Source: Betaproteobacteria bacterium
GTDB lineage: Bacteria > Pseudomonadota > Gammaproteobacteria > Burkholderiales > Burkholderiaceae
Assembly: GCA_009927445.1 (NCBI GenBank)
Contig: RFMZ01000277.1
Span: forward strand, 1 to 33,077
Length of the DNA: 33,077 nucleotides
Direction: 5' to 3'
Each line of letters opens with the position of its first letter. Position 1 is the stretch's first letter. The notes beneath the pieces are model-generated. The model worked only from the letters and a program-made list of their open reading frames with translations. It had not been told where the DNA came from and ran no database searches. A program made the position numbers and the translations under genes. This document shows, piece by piece, positions 24,463 through 33,000 of the stretch.

Positions 24463-25634
24463 GGTTTTGCCTTTTGGGGAATCTCCACCGGCTTATTGTC
24501 CTTTTTAACCTCATCAGCAACTATAGTAACGATATCGCCATCACTTAAGGAGTCTGAAGGATTAAGAACCAAGCGCTCTCCACCTTTTAACCCATCAATT
24601 ACATCAGAACTGACTCCATAGTCTCGTCCTAATTTGATTTTCTGAAGAGATACCTTATTTTGCTCATCAACTATTGCAACTTGTATACCCTCTTTTCTAA
24701 TTAAAAGTGTATTTGATGGAATGTTAATCGCATTAGATGCGGGTAATTTAAGATTAACTTGTACAAAAGCTCCGGGTAAAAGTTGCTTTTCTTTATTTCC
24801 TAAAGAGACCTCTACCTGCATCGTTCTTGATGTGGGATCTATTGCCGATGCCAGTTTAGTAACTTCACCAATAAATACTCTTCCCTTTTGCTCATCTAAA
24901 GTAATATCTGCTCCTTGTCCAATTTTAATCCATGGGGTATAGGACTGAGGAACGTTAATATAAACTCGTAAGGGGTCAGTTTTTGCAATTAAAAATAAAG
25001 GTTTGGTTGTACCGTCAATGAGGTCTCCAATATCAACAAATCGCTTTGTGATAACTCCTGAGTAGGGAGCTATTACTTTTTTGAAAACTGTTAATTGTCT
25101 AGTTCTTTCTGCATTGGCAGAAGCCGCATTATAGTTGGCAGTCGCTTGAGAATATAAGCTTTTCTTCTCCTCGTATTCTTGTTGTGAAACAACATCTTTT
25201 TTTCGTAAAGCCTCCCACCTCTCCAGAGATAATTTAGCTAGTTGCATACTTTCTGAGGCTTGTTGCTGAGTAGCAAATAGTTGTGCTAATAACTGATCTA
25301 ATTCAGGTGTGTCTATCTCTGCAAGTACTTCACCTTTTTTCACTACACTACCAATATCTGTGTACCACTTTTTTACATAGCCACTAGCACGAGCAGCAAT
25401 GGGGGATTGCGAAAAACCAAGAAGTGTTCCAGGTAATTTCAATACCTGGGGAGTATCAGAATTTTTAACCACGGCTAATTTGACATAGATGTTCGTTTGA
25501 TTCTCTACTTCCTTCTCTAAGACTCTAGCATTGGTAATCCGGTTATAAATAGTATTCGCAGAGCCAAATCCCAATAAAAGTAGAAAACCGATTATCCAAA
25601 TTTTACTTTTAGCAATCACATTCTTTTCTGACAT
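24459..25634 (-). CDS. RND efflux periplasmic adaptor (membrane fusion protein)
   Basis: HlyD/AcrA-type adaptor of 391 residues bridging permease and channel. One N-terminal membrane anchor at about 11-27; no lipobox. Then come the split lipoyl domain (IAARASGYVKKWYTDIGSVV and KGEVLAEIDTPELD on one side, VIAPYSGVITKRFVDIGDLI on the other), an alpha-helical hairpin at about 110-175 between them (QQASESMQLAKLSLERWEAL), and beta-barrel and membrane-proximal domains (VYINVPQSYTPWIKIGQ, LPGAFVQVNLKLP). An AGGAAATTAAG ribosome region precedes the ATG. It lies 32 bp after the permease gene and overlaps the channel gene. Confidence 0.94.
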   Translation of the reverse strand: MSEKNVIAKSKIWIIGFLLLLGFGSANTIYNRITNARVLEKEVENQTNIYVKLAVVKNSDTPQVLKLPGTLLGFSQSPIAARASGYVKKWYTDIGSVVKKGEVLAEIDTPELDQLLAQLFATQQQASESMQLAKLSLERWEALRKKDVVSQQEYEEKKSLYSQATANYNAASANAERTRQLTVFKKVIAPYSGVITKRFVDIGDLIDGTTKPLFLIAKTDPLRVYINVPQSYTPWIKIGQGADITLDEQKGRVFIGEVTKLASAIDPTSRTMQVEVSLGNKEKQLLPGAFVQVNLKLPASNAINIPSNTLLIRKEGIQVAIVDEQNKVSLQKIKLGRDYGVSSDVIDGLKGGERLVLNPSDSLSDGDIVTIVADEVKKDNKPVEIPQKAKP

Positions 25635-25666
25635 CTTAATTTCCTATTTAAATAATCTAAAAAAAC

Positions 25667-28600
25667 TTATCTTGACTCGTTTAACTCTTTGTCAAAAAGT
25701 TTTTGATGAACTGCTGTAAAAATAACTGGTACAAAAAATAGTGTTGAAAATGTTGCAAAGATTAATCCACCGATAACTGCCCTACCAAGCGGCGCATTTT
25801 GTTCACCTCCATCACCAATTCCTAAAGCCATTGGGATCATTCCAATAATCATTGCAAGTGCAGTCATTAATACTGGGCGAATTCTAGTTGTACCCGCTTC
25901 TAAGGCCGATTGAAATGGAGTAAAGCCCTTTTCTCTTTGTTGTTTAGCGAACGACACAACTAATATACTATTGGCAGTTGCCACTCCCATTGTCATGATT
26001 GCACCAGTAAGAGCTGGTACACTTAAGGTTGTACCAGTAAGAAACAGTATCCAAGCAATGCCAGCCAATGCTGCAGGCAAAGCAGTAATAATAATTGCTG
26101 CATCAATCCATGATTGAAAATTAACTACAATTAACAAATAAACTAGGATAATTGCCATTACCAAGCCTATGCCTAATCCAAGAAAAGAAGATTGCATAGT
26201 CTCTACCTGGCCCCTGATGGCAACTTGCGATCCCTTTGGTAATTTACTTTTCATGGAGTCAACTATCTTTGATACTTGATTAGCTACACTAGCCAAATCT
26301 GTACCTTGAACATTCACATAAATATCAATTGCTGGAGAAATGTTGTATCTTGAAACAATCGGCAGTTGTTTAACAGGACTAGAAGTTACTAAATTTCCTA
26401 GTAATTGGGTACTATCCACAGGATTAACTTGACTACCAACCGGAATATTTAATAAATCATTGAGGGATTGAAATGAGTATTGTGGATTTTGGATAACAAT
26501 GCTGTAAACAACGCCATTTCTTGGATTTAACCAAAATGCAGGTGATGTTTGTGAACTACCAGATAGAGCAATAAGAACATTTTGACCCACATTTTGGGCA
26601 TTTAAACCTAATTGCTGAAGTTTCGTTCGGTCCATTTCCAGTTTAATACCTGGGGCATTTAGTTTCTGATGAATGTGAACATCAACTGCGCCAGGAATTT
26701 TAGCAATTTCTTTAGTCAGTTCTGCAGCTAATGCAGCATTTGCAAGTAAATCATTACCAGTCAATTGCACATCAATCGCTGCAGGTAATCCAAAGTTTAA
26801 AATTTGAGTCACAATATCAGCCGGTTGAAAAAAGAATTCAACTCCAGGAAATGACTTAGGTAATTCCTCGCGAAGTATTGTTTTAATAAAGTCTGATGGC
26901 CTATGATTTTCTTTTAAAGCAATTAAGATCTCACCATCTAGTGACCCAAAGGTTCCAGCGTTGCTATATGATAAATTGATGCCACTATTTGGAACACCCA
27001 ATATATCTAAAATGGTTTCTAACTCGTCTGACGGAATAATTTGTTTTATTTTTGTCTCTATCGCATCAGCTAATTTAGCAGTTTCCTCGATCCTTGTTCC
27101 AGTGGGCGCTCGAAAGTGAAGCTTGATCTGTCCCGAGTCAACACTTGGGAAAAAATCTCTACCAAGTATGAAAAATAAGCTACATGAAACAACACAAAAT
27201 GATAAAAAAATAGATCCAAAAGCCTTTTTATTGAGTAGTACTCTCGACAATATTTCTTGGTAGGATTGTCGAAAAGATTCAAATTGTTGATCAAAATGAA
27301 TATAAATTTTTTCAAATGCGTTGGGAGGTTTTTTCTCTTGTTGAGCATTTTGGTCGTGGTTACTCATTAATAGTTTAACCATTGTAGGAACAAAGCTTCG
27401 GGACAAGAAAAAAGAGACCAACATTGCAAATACTACAGCTTCAGCTAATGGAATAAATAAAAACTTAGCAACTCCTGAGAGAAAAAACATCGGCACAAAT
27501 ACAATGCATATACACAATGTAGATACAAATGCTGGGACACCAATTTCATCAGCCCCCACTTCGATTGCCTCAATTAAGGGTTTTCCCATGTGAAGGTGCC
27601 GCTCTATATTCTCAATAGTAACAATAGCTTGATCAACTAAAATGCCGACTGATAAAGCAAGTCCTCCCAGAGTCATCAAATTAAGAGTTTCACCAAATGC
27701 ATAAAGAAGTAAAATTGCTGAGAAAATTGATAAAGGTATCGTTAAGGCAATAATAAAAGTACTTCTCCAACTACCTAGAAACAATAAAACCATCGCTGCT
27801 GTTAAAAAAGCAGCAATTACCGCCTCACTAACAACCCCCATAATCGCAGCCTTAACAAATAGCGACTGATCAAATAACTGACTAATATTGATATCAGTTG
27901 GTAGACTTTCAGCAGCTATAGGTAGTTTATTTTTAATACCAGCAACTATATCTAGAGTCGATGCTCCACCATTCTTCAAAATTGACAATAAAACACCTCG
28001 GGAACCATCTTGCCGAACAATATTTGTTTGGGGTTGAAAACCATCTCGAACTGTTGCAACATCTTTAATGAATACCGTTACACCATTTGTTGTTCTTACA
28101 GGAAGTTCATTTAAACCTGCAATAGTACTAGGTGAACTATTCAAAGATACTGCATACTCCGACTCTTCTAATTTTGTCGTACCTGATGGCAGTATTAAAT
28201 TTTGTAGGTTAATTGCATTAACCACATCTGACGGACCTAATCCTCTTGACTGTAATTCTTTATTATTAATATCAACTGATACCACTTTAATTTTTCCACC
28301 GTAAGGAAAAGGAATCGCAACGCCAGGGATAGTAACCAACTGGGGTCGTAAAGTATTAATCGTTGCATCGAACAATGACGCCTCAGACAAGGTGGGGCTT
28401 GATAAAGCAAGTTGGATTACTGGAATACTAGAAGCAGAATACTTAATCACTAGAGGAGGTGTTATACCAGGTGGTAATTGTCGAACTTGTGATTGCACTG
28501 CAGCTACAACTTGTGAAATTGCCATTTGTATATTTGCTTTCGGTTGAAAGAAAATTTTAATGACAGAAATTCCATTTAACGAGGTTGACTCAATATGTTC

Positions 28601-28834
28601 AATATCATTTACAACCGTTGATAACCCGCGTTCACTTGAAGCCGCAATTCGTTGTCCCATTTCTTGGGCAGATAAACCGTTGTATGTCCAAATAACACTC
28701 ACGACAGGAATATTAATTTCTGGAAAGATATCTGTTGCCATATTAAGCAAAGCAAATGGTGTAGCCAATAATATCAATATAGCCATCACAATAAATGTAT
28801 AAGACCGCTTCAAGGCTAGTTGTACTAATGACAT
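25667..28834 (-). CDS. RND efflux permease (AcrB/MdtB superfamily) with altered proton-relay residues
   Basis: Inner-membrane proton-driven pump of 1055 residues with the usual layout: helix 1 at about 12-30, a large periplasmic loop, helices 2-6 from about 335 to 480, a second loop, and helices from about 890 to the end. FPEINIPVVSVIWTYNGLSA near the start and ALEAGTTRIRPVLMTALAMI near the end are family landmarks. The helix-4 motif reads GILVDQAIVTIENI: D401 keeps the first Asp of the AcrB D407/D408 pair but the second is Q402. In helix 10, GVATANSILVVSFAK has A954 where AcrB has K940. The coupling network is therefore reduced to one Asp, which may be normal in this subfamily. It is first in the operon; no regulator is adjacent. 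Substrate unknown. Confidence 0.95.
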   Translation of the reverse strand: MSLVQLALKRSYTFIVMAILILLATPFALLNMATDIFPEINIPVVSVIWTYNGLSAQEMGQRIAASSERGLSTVVNDIEHIESTSLNGISVIKIFFQPKANIQMAISQVVAAVQSQVRQLPPGITPPLVIKYSASSIPVIQLALSSPTLSEASLFDATINTLRPQLVTIPGVAIPFPYGGKIKVVSVDINNKELQSRGLGPSDVVNAINLQNLILPSGTTKLEESEYAVSLNSSPSTIAGLNELPVRTTNGVTVFIKDVATVRDGFQPQTNIVRQDGSRGVLLSILKNGGASTLDIVAGIKNKLPIAAESLPTDINISQLFDQSLFVKAAIMGVVSEAVIAAFLTAAMVLLFLGSWRSTFIIALTIPLSIFSAILLLYAFGETLNLMTLGGLALSVGILVDQAIVTIENIERHLHMGKPLIEAIEVGADEIGVPAFVSTLCICIVFVPMFFLSGVAKFLFIPLAEAVVFAMLVSFFLSRSFVPTMVKLLMSNHDQNAQQEKKPPNAFEKIYIHFDQQFESFRQSYQEILSRVLLNKKAFGSIFLSFCVVSCSLFFILGRDFFPSVDSGQIKLHFRAPTGTRIEETAKLADAIETKIKQIIPSDELETILDILGVPNSGINLSYSNAGTFGSLDGEILIALKENHRPSDFIKTILREELPKSFPGVEFFFQPADIVTQILNFGLPAAIDVQLTGNDLLANAALAAELTKEIAKIPGAVDVHIHQKLNAPGIKLEMDRTKLQQLGLNAQNVGQNVLIALSGSSQTSPAFWLNPRNGVVYSIVIQNPQYSFQSLNDLLNIPVGSQVNPVDSTQLLGNLVTSSPVKQLPIVSRYNISPAIDIYVNVQGTDLASVANQVSKIVDSMKSKLPKGSQVAIRGQVETMQSSFLGLGIGLVMAIILVYLLIVVNFQSWIDAAIIITALPAALAGIAWILFLTGTTLSVPALTGAIMTMGVATANSILVVSFAKQQREKGFTPFQSALEAGTTRIRPVLMTALAMIIGMIPMALGIGDGGEQNAPLGRAVIGGLIFATFSTLFFVPVIFTAVHQKLFDKELNESR

Positions 28835-28944
28835 ATTGTCTCTCTTTTATCTTTTTATAAGCCTACGAATTTTTAACCGCAAGAAATACCGCTCATATTT
28901 ATAATAATATGACTTGTTACGCCCCCATCATTTTTATTAATTTA

Positions 28945-28973
28945 AGTATAGCCTATTGATTATTAATACATAA
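28945..28973 (-). promoter_or_regulatory. Possible sigma-70 promoter of the RND operon
   Basis: On the minus strand TATACT (28945-28950) is preceded by a 17-base spacer and TTATGT (28968-28973), a weak -35. It lies 111 bp upstream of the permease ATG. The rest of the 318-bp gap holds only the cupin terminator and AT-rich DNA. Confidence 0.35.
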
Positions 28974-29055
28974 AATTCTATCTCATCTGTCACTGACTCG
29001 AACTTAATAAATGAAATCTACGTAGCTAGACAAGATTTCAATTTAGTAGCTAAGC

Positions 29056-29088
29056 CTTAAAAGAAAATAGCCAAACAAGTTGGCTATT
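29056..29088 (-). terminator. Rho-independent terminator of the cupin gene
   Basis: Perfect nine-base arms AATAGCCAA (29066-29074) and TTGGCTATT (29080-29088) with a five-base loop. Read on the minus strand, the stem is followed by the T-rich run TTTCTTTT. It lies 64 bases past the cupin stop. Confidence 0.8.
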
Positions 29089-29152
29089 CAAATTTTTAGT
29101 GCTTCGTAAGGGAGTTAACCTTAGCCTAGCAAATTTGATAGGACGCACCGAT

Positions 29153-29806
29153 CTAGATCAGTAGATGTCCGGTCTTAACAAATATAGTGCAACCTTCTTT
29201 ACTGAAGGGTTGGTGCAAACTCAAATGTGGGCTTCTAATCCACGATCCAGAAGGGTACCGGCCATGCTCATCTTCAAAAAATCCATCAACAACAAAGATT
29301 TCTTCACCGCCATAGTGTCGATGAGGATTGAAATAAGTTTGAGGTGCCCATCGAACTAACGTTGATCCACTGCCCTGTTTCATTAAAGGCATAACATGAA
29401 GACCTGGAACCATACCTTGATACCAAGGGGCTTTTTTCGTATCAATAACTTCTCGATCAACTTGATCTGGGCCGAGATGCCGCAACTTCACAAAAAGAGT
29501 ACAGCCAGTTTCGCTAAATGGCGCATGAGAAGATCCAGGAGGATTCATCACATATGTGCCAGTAGGATAATTTCCAGTCTCATCACTGAATATCCCATCC
29601 AATACCAATATCTCCTCCCCAAATTCATGGGTATGCATTTGAAATTGAGAGTCTGGTTGATAGCGAACAATGGAAGTTGCTTTTGCCACCTCACCCCCTA
29701 AGCGCTCGAGCATTCGACGCTCCACCCCTGATTCAGGACTCTGAATCCAAGGCAAATCATGATGATTAATCACGATTTTTTTACTGTAATCCGCATTGAT
29801 ATTCAT
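29153..29806 (-). CDS. Two-domain cupin protein (ChrR-like)
   Basis: A 217-residue bicupin resembling the metal-binding cupin half of ChrR anti-sigma factors, without the zinc-binding N-terminal anti-sigma domain. The two halves are internal repeats: QMHTHEFGEEILVLDGIFSD with H58, H60, E64/E65 and H94, and NPHRHYGGEEIFVVDGFFED with H162, H164, E168/E169 and H198. Each has the HxH(x)nE...H set that holds a metal. Both halves end in GCT(L/I)FVK. Possible roles are a small dioxygenase or isomerase, or a sensor; these cannot be separated here. It stands alone, with its own terminator and a hairpin upstream. The ATG at 29806 has no strong ribosome site. Confidence 0.88.
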   Translation of the reverse strand: MNINADYSKKIVINHHDLPWIQSPESGVERRMLERLGGEVAKATSIVRYQPDSQFQMHTHEFGEEILVLDGIFSDETGNYPTGTYVMNPPGSSHAPFSETGCTLFVKLRHLGPDQVDREVIDTKKAPWYQGMVPGLHVMPLMKQGSGSTLVRWAPQTYFNPHRHYGGEEIFVVDGFFEDEHGRYPSGSWIRSPHLSLHQPFSKEGCTIFVKTGHLLI

Positions 29807-29844
29807 TTATTAATTTAACTGTTTGAAGAAACATGACAGCATAG

Positions 29845-29867
29845 CAAGCAAACTTCATCTTTGCTTG
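29845..29867 (-). promoter_or_regulatory. Hairpin in the cupin 5' region
   Basis: CAAGCAAA (29845-29852) and TTTGCTTG (29860-29867) form a perfect eight-base stem with a seven-base loop, 39-61 bp upstream of the cupin ATG. It could be an operator or an RNA stem in the leader. There is no T-run, so it is not a terminator. The rest of 29807-30125 holds repeat copy 3 and nothing else recognised. Confidence 0.4.
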
Positions 29868-29954
29868 AAAGTCCTACCTCGCCAGTCTAGGTGACTATTA
29901 CTTTACAGGGAAACCAAATAGGCATTGAAGCCTAAATCGAGCGGCAAAGCATTC

Positions 29955-30010
29955 CACAAGCGTTACTTTAAGTAACGCTTAGCCCCACTCTAATTACAAA
30001 ACCAATTGCA
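29955..30010 (-). repeat. Dispersed intergenic repeat, copy 3 (right module only)
   Basis: Matches 18097-18152 at 52 of 56 bases in the same orientation. It begins five bases before the palindrome GCGTTACTTTAAGTAACGC (29960-29978) and includes the tail missing from copy 2. It lies 115 bases past the stop of the MDR gene on the minus strand. The terminator hairpin module is absent. Confidence 0.88.
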
Positions 30011-30125
30011 CAGTCAATCGCACACAACGGATATTCGGCTACAAAGCATTGATTTATATATAATTTTCAAGCAGAGCGATTTTTTTTAAGATTGTTTTCC
30101 AAAACATCAAGAACACTTTTTTAAA

Positions 30126-31079
30126 TCAAATCATTAAAACAGTTCTAGTATCTGAAACAGTCATATTCCAGGAAGCTTCAACCTGGCTCAAGGGGATTTG
30201 TTGTATGTTGATCTTTAATCCCGCGGTAGGTACATTTTTTAATACTTGAGACACAGAAGTCAACATTGCAGGTATCGAAAGACTTCCCAATCCACTACCC
30301 ATAAGTCTCAATCCACTAGAACGAAGGACTGAGGCCGAAAAGGGTATAGTGGCTCCGGCGATTGATCCTATTTGAACATATCTCACTAACATATCTTGTG
30401 GGCTATTTTTAGCGATGGAGTTAACTAAAGATAGTGCGCTAGACCCCCATAAATAATCAAGCACAATATTAACGCCCTGCGTACAAACAGATTTAAAAGA
30501 ATTTTCCATTGCACTAGAGTCTTCCGTCAATAAAATACATTGATCTGCACCAAGTAAATGAAGGTCATCAAATGAACTTGATCGCCTCGCAACCGCAATA
30601 ATTTTTTTGGCTCCCAAATACTTCGCGATTTGAATAGCCAATCGTCCAGAAATACCTCCAGCACCATTAATTAATACTATTTCTCCAGCAGTCATCTGAG
30701 CTTGCTCAACTAGCGCTGCCCATGAAGACATTCCTGGAATAGCTATTGCTGCCACCATATCAGCATCTAAAACCTCGGGTATCTGTATGCAATGTTTTTT
30801 ATCAACCAAACATAATTTTGCCATGGCTCCAAATGGATTGATCGGTAATAAAAAATAAACTCTTGATCCATCTTCTAGTGTTCCAACACCATCAAATCCC
30901 GGTATAAATGGAACCTCATTATCAGAACTATAGTGTGTAGCTGATGCTCTTGCCTTTGTTATTTGACTAATTGACGAAGCTTGAACACGCACAATCGATT
31001 TATCAGGTCCTGGTATAGGTTCTTTGAAATCACCATAAATGGGAGGATGATCTTTTTGTATGATTACTGCAGCTTTCAC
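30126..31079 (-). CDS. Zinc-independent MDR oxidoreductase (quinone oxidoreductase-like)
   Basis: NADPH-dependent medium-chain reductase of 317 residues. The N-terminal part MKAAVIIQKDHPPIYGDFKE and IPGFDGVGTLEDGSRVYFL match the GroES-like domain; INGAGGISGRLAIQIAKYLGA (GAGGISG at 139-145) followed by AVARR is a Rossmann fold favouring NADPH. No zinc cysteine set is present. The frame stays open 47 codons further upstream to 31220, but I place the start at GTG 31079: it begins the canonical MKAAV, has AAGGAG five bases upstream, and the extra N-terminal region looks non-protein-like. It reduces quinones or enones by family. Divergent to a glutathione transferase, with 152 bp between. Confidence 0.88.
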   Translation of the reverse strand: MKAAVIIQKDHPPIYGDFKEPIPGPDKSIVRVQASSISQITKARASATHYSSDNEVPFIPGFDGVGTLEDGSRVYFLLPINPFGAMAKLCLVDKKHCIQIPEVLDADMVAAIAIPGMSSWAALVEQAQMTAGEIVLINGAGGISGRLAIQIAKYLGAKKIIAVARRSSSFDDLHLLGADQCILLTEDSSAMENSFKSVCTQGVNIVLDYLWGSSALSLVNSIAKNSPQDMLVRYVQIGSIAGATIPFSASVLRSSGLRLMGSGLGSLSIPAMLTSVSQVLKNVPTAGLKINIQQIPLSQVEASWNMTVSDTRTVLMI

Positions 31080-31090
31080 CTTCACTCCTT
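31077..31090 (-). promoter_or_regulatory. Ribosome site supporting a GTG start
   Basis: On the minus strand AAGGAG (31085-31090) lies five bases before GTG at 31077-31079, giving the usual MKAAV start of this family and shortening the gene from its longest open frame. Confidence 0.8.
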
Positions 31091-31231
31091 GACAATATTT
31101 ATGAGCATAAAAATAGCTAGAAGAATTGATCATACGCCAATCAACTTGTCGATGAACCCTTTTCTTTATTAACAACTTTATTTTAAGATAAAATGTTTTA
31201 GGACTAAACATCATTACCAATTTAGGAAAAA

Positions 31232-32008
31232 ATGTCAGACTTTATCCTTTATAACGCTCCACAATCAACTTGCAGTCAACGCGTTCGCTTTGCTCTTCAT
31301 GCAAAGAATATTTCATTTATTGAACATAAGCTTGACCTATTTTCTGGAGATCAATTAAAGTCTGAATATTTGGCCATTAATCCTAATGGCGTAGTACCAG
31401 CCTTACTTCATCAAAAACATCCGATTCTCGACTCCACAGTGATCATGGAATACCTTGATGAGATTGCAAATGATGTGATCTGTTTCACTCCAATGGCCCC
31501 AGAAAAAAAAGCGTTAATGCGTTGGATGATGCGGTATGTTGACGAAATACCTGCTCCTGCAATTCGTGTTCCTTCATACAATTTGGCATTCTTACCTCAC
31601 TTTCAAAAAATGTCTGCGGAAGAATTCACCTCACTAGCGAATTCAAAACCTCTACGAAAAGAATTTTTATTAAGTATGGGAAGAACTGGTTTTCCTAAGG
31701 CTGAGATGGATCAAGCATTAGAAAAGCTCAACCGAGCCGTAATAAGGATGAATGATTGGATTACTCTATACAATGGTCCTTGGATAATGGGCAGCAAAAT
31801 CAGTCTTGTAGATATCGCTATCATGCCAGTGATTGTTAGAATGGACGACATTAATCTGAGTCACACATGGGCAGATAAGCCACTCATTAGCGCATGGCTA
31901 GAAAACATACAAGCTCACCCTGTCTTTAAAAAAACTTATTATCCTGGATCACTGCTAACTGAAAAATATCCACATCTAGCTTTTTTAAAGAATAAAAAAA
32001 ACTCTTAA
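31232..32008 (+). CDS. Glutathione S-transferase family protein
   Basis: Cytoplasmic glutathione transferase of 258 residues. The thioredoxin-like N-terminal domain has the active-site stretch PQSTCSQRVRFALHAKNI (S12, C14, S15), the cis-Pro loop NPNGVVPAL at 50-58 and the glutathione-binding DST at 67-69. The helical C-terminal domain ends with MGSKISLVDIAIMPVIVRMD, the usual N-cap and Asp region. SxCS sites occur in Ser- or Cys-type transferases such as reductive dehalogenases, maleylpyruvate or maleylacetoacetate isomerases and beta-etherases. The C-terminal domain carries an insertion at about 115-150. Divergent from the MDR gene, with which it may share a promoter region. Its stop overlaps that of Bug G by four bases, tail to tail. 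Substrate unknown. Confidence 0.9.
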   Translation: MSDFILYNAPQSTCSQRVRFALHAKNISFIEHKLDLFSGDQLKSEYLAINPNGVVPALLHQKHPILDSTVIMEYLDEIANDVICFTPMAPEKKALMRWMMRYVDEIPAPAIRVPSYNLAFLPHFQKMSAEEFTSLANSKPLRKEFLLSMGRTGFPKAEMDQALEKLNRAVIRMNDWITLYNGPWIMGSKISLVDIAIMPVIVRMDDINLSHTWADKPLISAWLENIQAHPVFKKTYYPGSLLTEKYPHLAFLKNKKNS

Positions 32009-33000
32009 TCGGCAGTAGCGCCTGACTCTTTAACAATCCTTGCCCATTTAGGAACTTCTGCTTTTACGTATTGTCTAAATTCATTTGCTGACAACAACTT
32101 AGTATCAAGTCCCAAACCAGTTAATTTATCTTTTACAGATTTTGAGTCAATTGCTCGGTTAATTTCAGCATTTAACTTATTAATAATTTCTGGTGGTGTT
32201 TTCGTTGCAGCAAAAAAACCAAACCACGTTGTATCATCAAATTCAGGGAACCCTTGTTCTGCCATAGTTGGAACATCTGGAAGTGCAGAAGAGCGCTGTG
32301 CACTTGTGACTGCCAATGCTTTTAACTTACCAGCTTTTATAAATGGCACAGATGGAGGCATTGACGTGCTTGATATTTGCGTATGACCTGCGACTGTCGA
32401 TCCAACAGCTTGAGCTGGCTGATATGGTGCATGAACAAAGTCAGAATTCGTAATGTTTTTGAATCTTTCTATTATTAAATGTGTCGTAGTTCCTATACCG
32501 GATGAGGCATAACTTAACTGTTCTTTTTTGCCATATGCAACAAGCTCTTTTAGATTATTTACTGGAATAGACATATTCAGTCCAATCATATTCGGTGAGC
32601 TTGCACCAAGAGCGATTGGATCAAAATCATTGATTGCATCATAGCCAGCATTTTTGTAAATACTAGGATTAATGGCAAATGATACGCTATGGGCTAATAT
32701 TGAATAACCATCCGGGTTAGATCTTTTTACATAAACACACGCAATATTACCGCTGGCTCCTAGCTTATTCTCAACAACAACATTCCAACCCAAATTCTCG
32801 GTAAGCCTAGCAGCGACAATTCTAGCTATCACATCTGTAGAGCTTCCAGGACCAGTAGCCACAATAATAGTAATTGGCTTTTGCTTAGGAAAATCAATCT
32901 GTGCAAACACAAAAAAGCTTGGACTGAGGCAAACAATAAGGGTAAATAACTTCATAAAACGGGTAGGACTAAATATATTTTTAATGAGTTTTGAGTTCAT
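32005..33000 (-). CDS. Bug-type (TctC family) periplasmic solute receptor G
   Basis: Bug receptor of 331 residues. The N-terminus is long and basic, with the hydrophobic signal segment at about 17-32 ending FVFAQ. Then FPKQKPITIIVATGPGSSTD, VENKLGASGNIACVYVKRS and PDGYSILA. The first strand is unusual (KQKPITIIVATGPGSS instead of nRPiKiivPfaPGG) and the second loop carries a Cys. ATG at 33000 is chosen over GTG 33006 because AAGAGG (33007-33012) sits six bases upstream. It ends tail to tail with the glutathione transferase, overlapping by four bases. Upstream partners lie beyond the window, so its enzyme context is unknown. Confidence 0.92.
   Translation of the reverse strand: MNSKLIKNIFSPTRFMKLFTLIVCLSPSFFVFAQIDFPKQKPITIIVATGPGSSTDVIARIVAARLTENLGWNVVVENKLGASGNIACVYVKRSNPDGYSILAHSVSFAINPSIYKNAGYDAINDFDPIALGASSPNMIGLNMSIPVNNLKELVAYGKKEQLSYASSGIGTTTHLIIERFKNITNSDFVHAPYQPAQAVGSTVAGHTQISSTSMPPSVPFIKAGKLKALAVTSAQRSSALPDVPTMAEQGFPEFDDTTWFGFFAATKTPPEIINKLNAEINRAIDSKSVKDKLTGLGLDTKLLSANEFRQYVKAEVPKWARIVKESGATAD

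Noticed and set aside
27070..27348. Minus-strand 92-codon frame inside the RND permease gene
   Set aside because: Out of frame with the well-supported 1055-residue permease; low-complexity composition typical of a shadow frame.
31080..31220. N-terminal extension of the MDR gene up to 31220
   Set aside because: The extra 47 codons are basic and unlike any MDR start; GTG at 31079 has a strong ribosome site and gives the usual MKAAV beginning.
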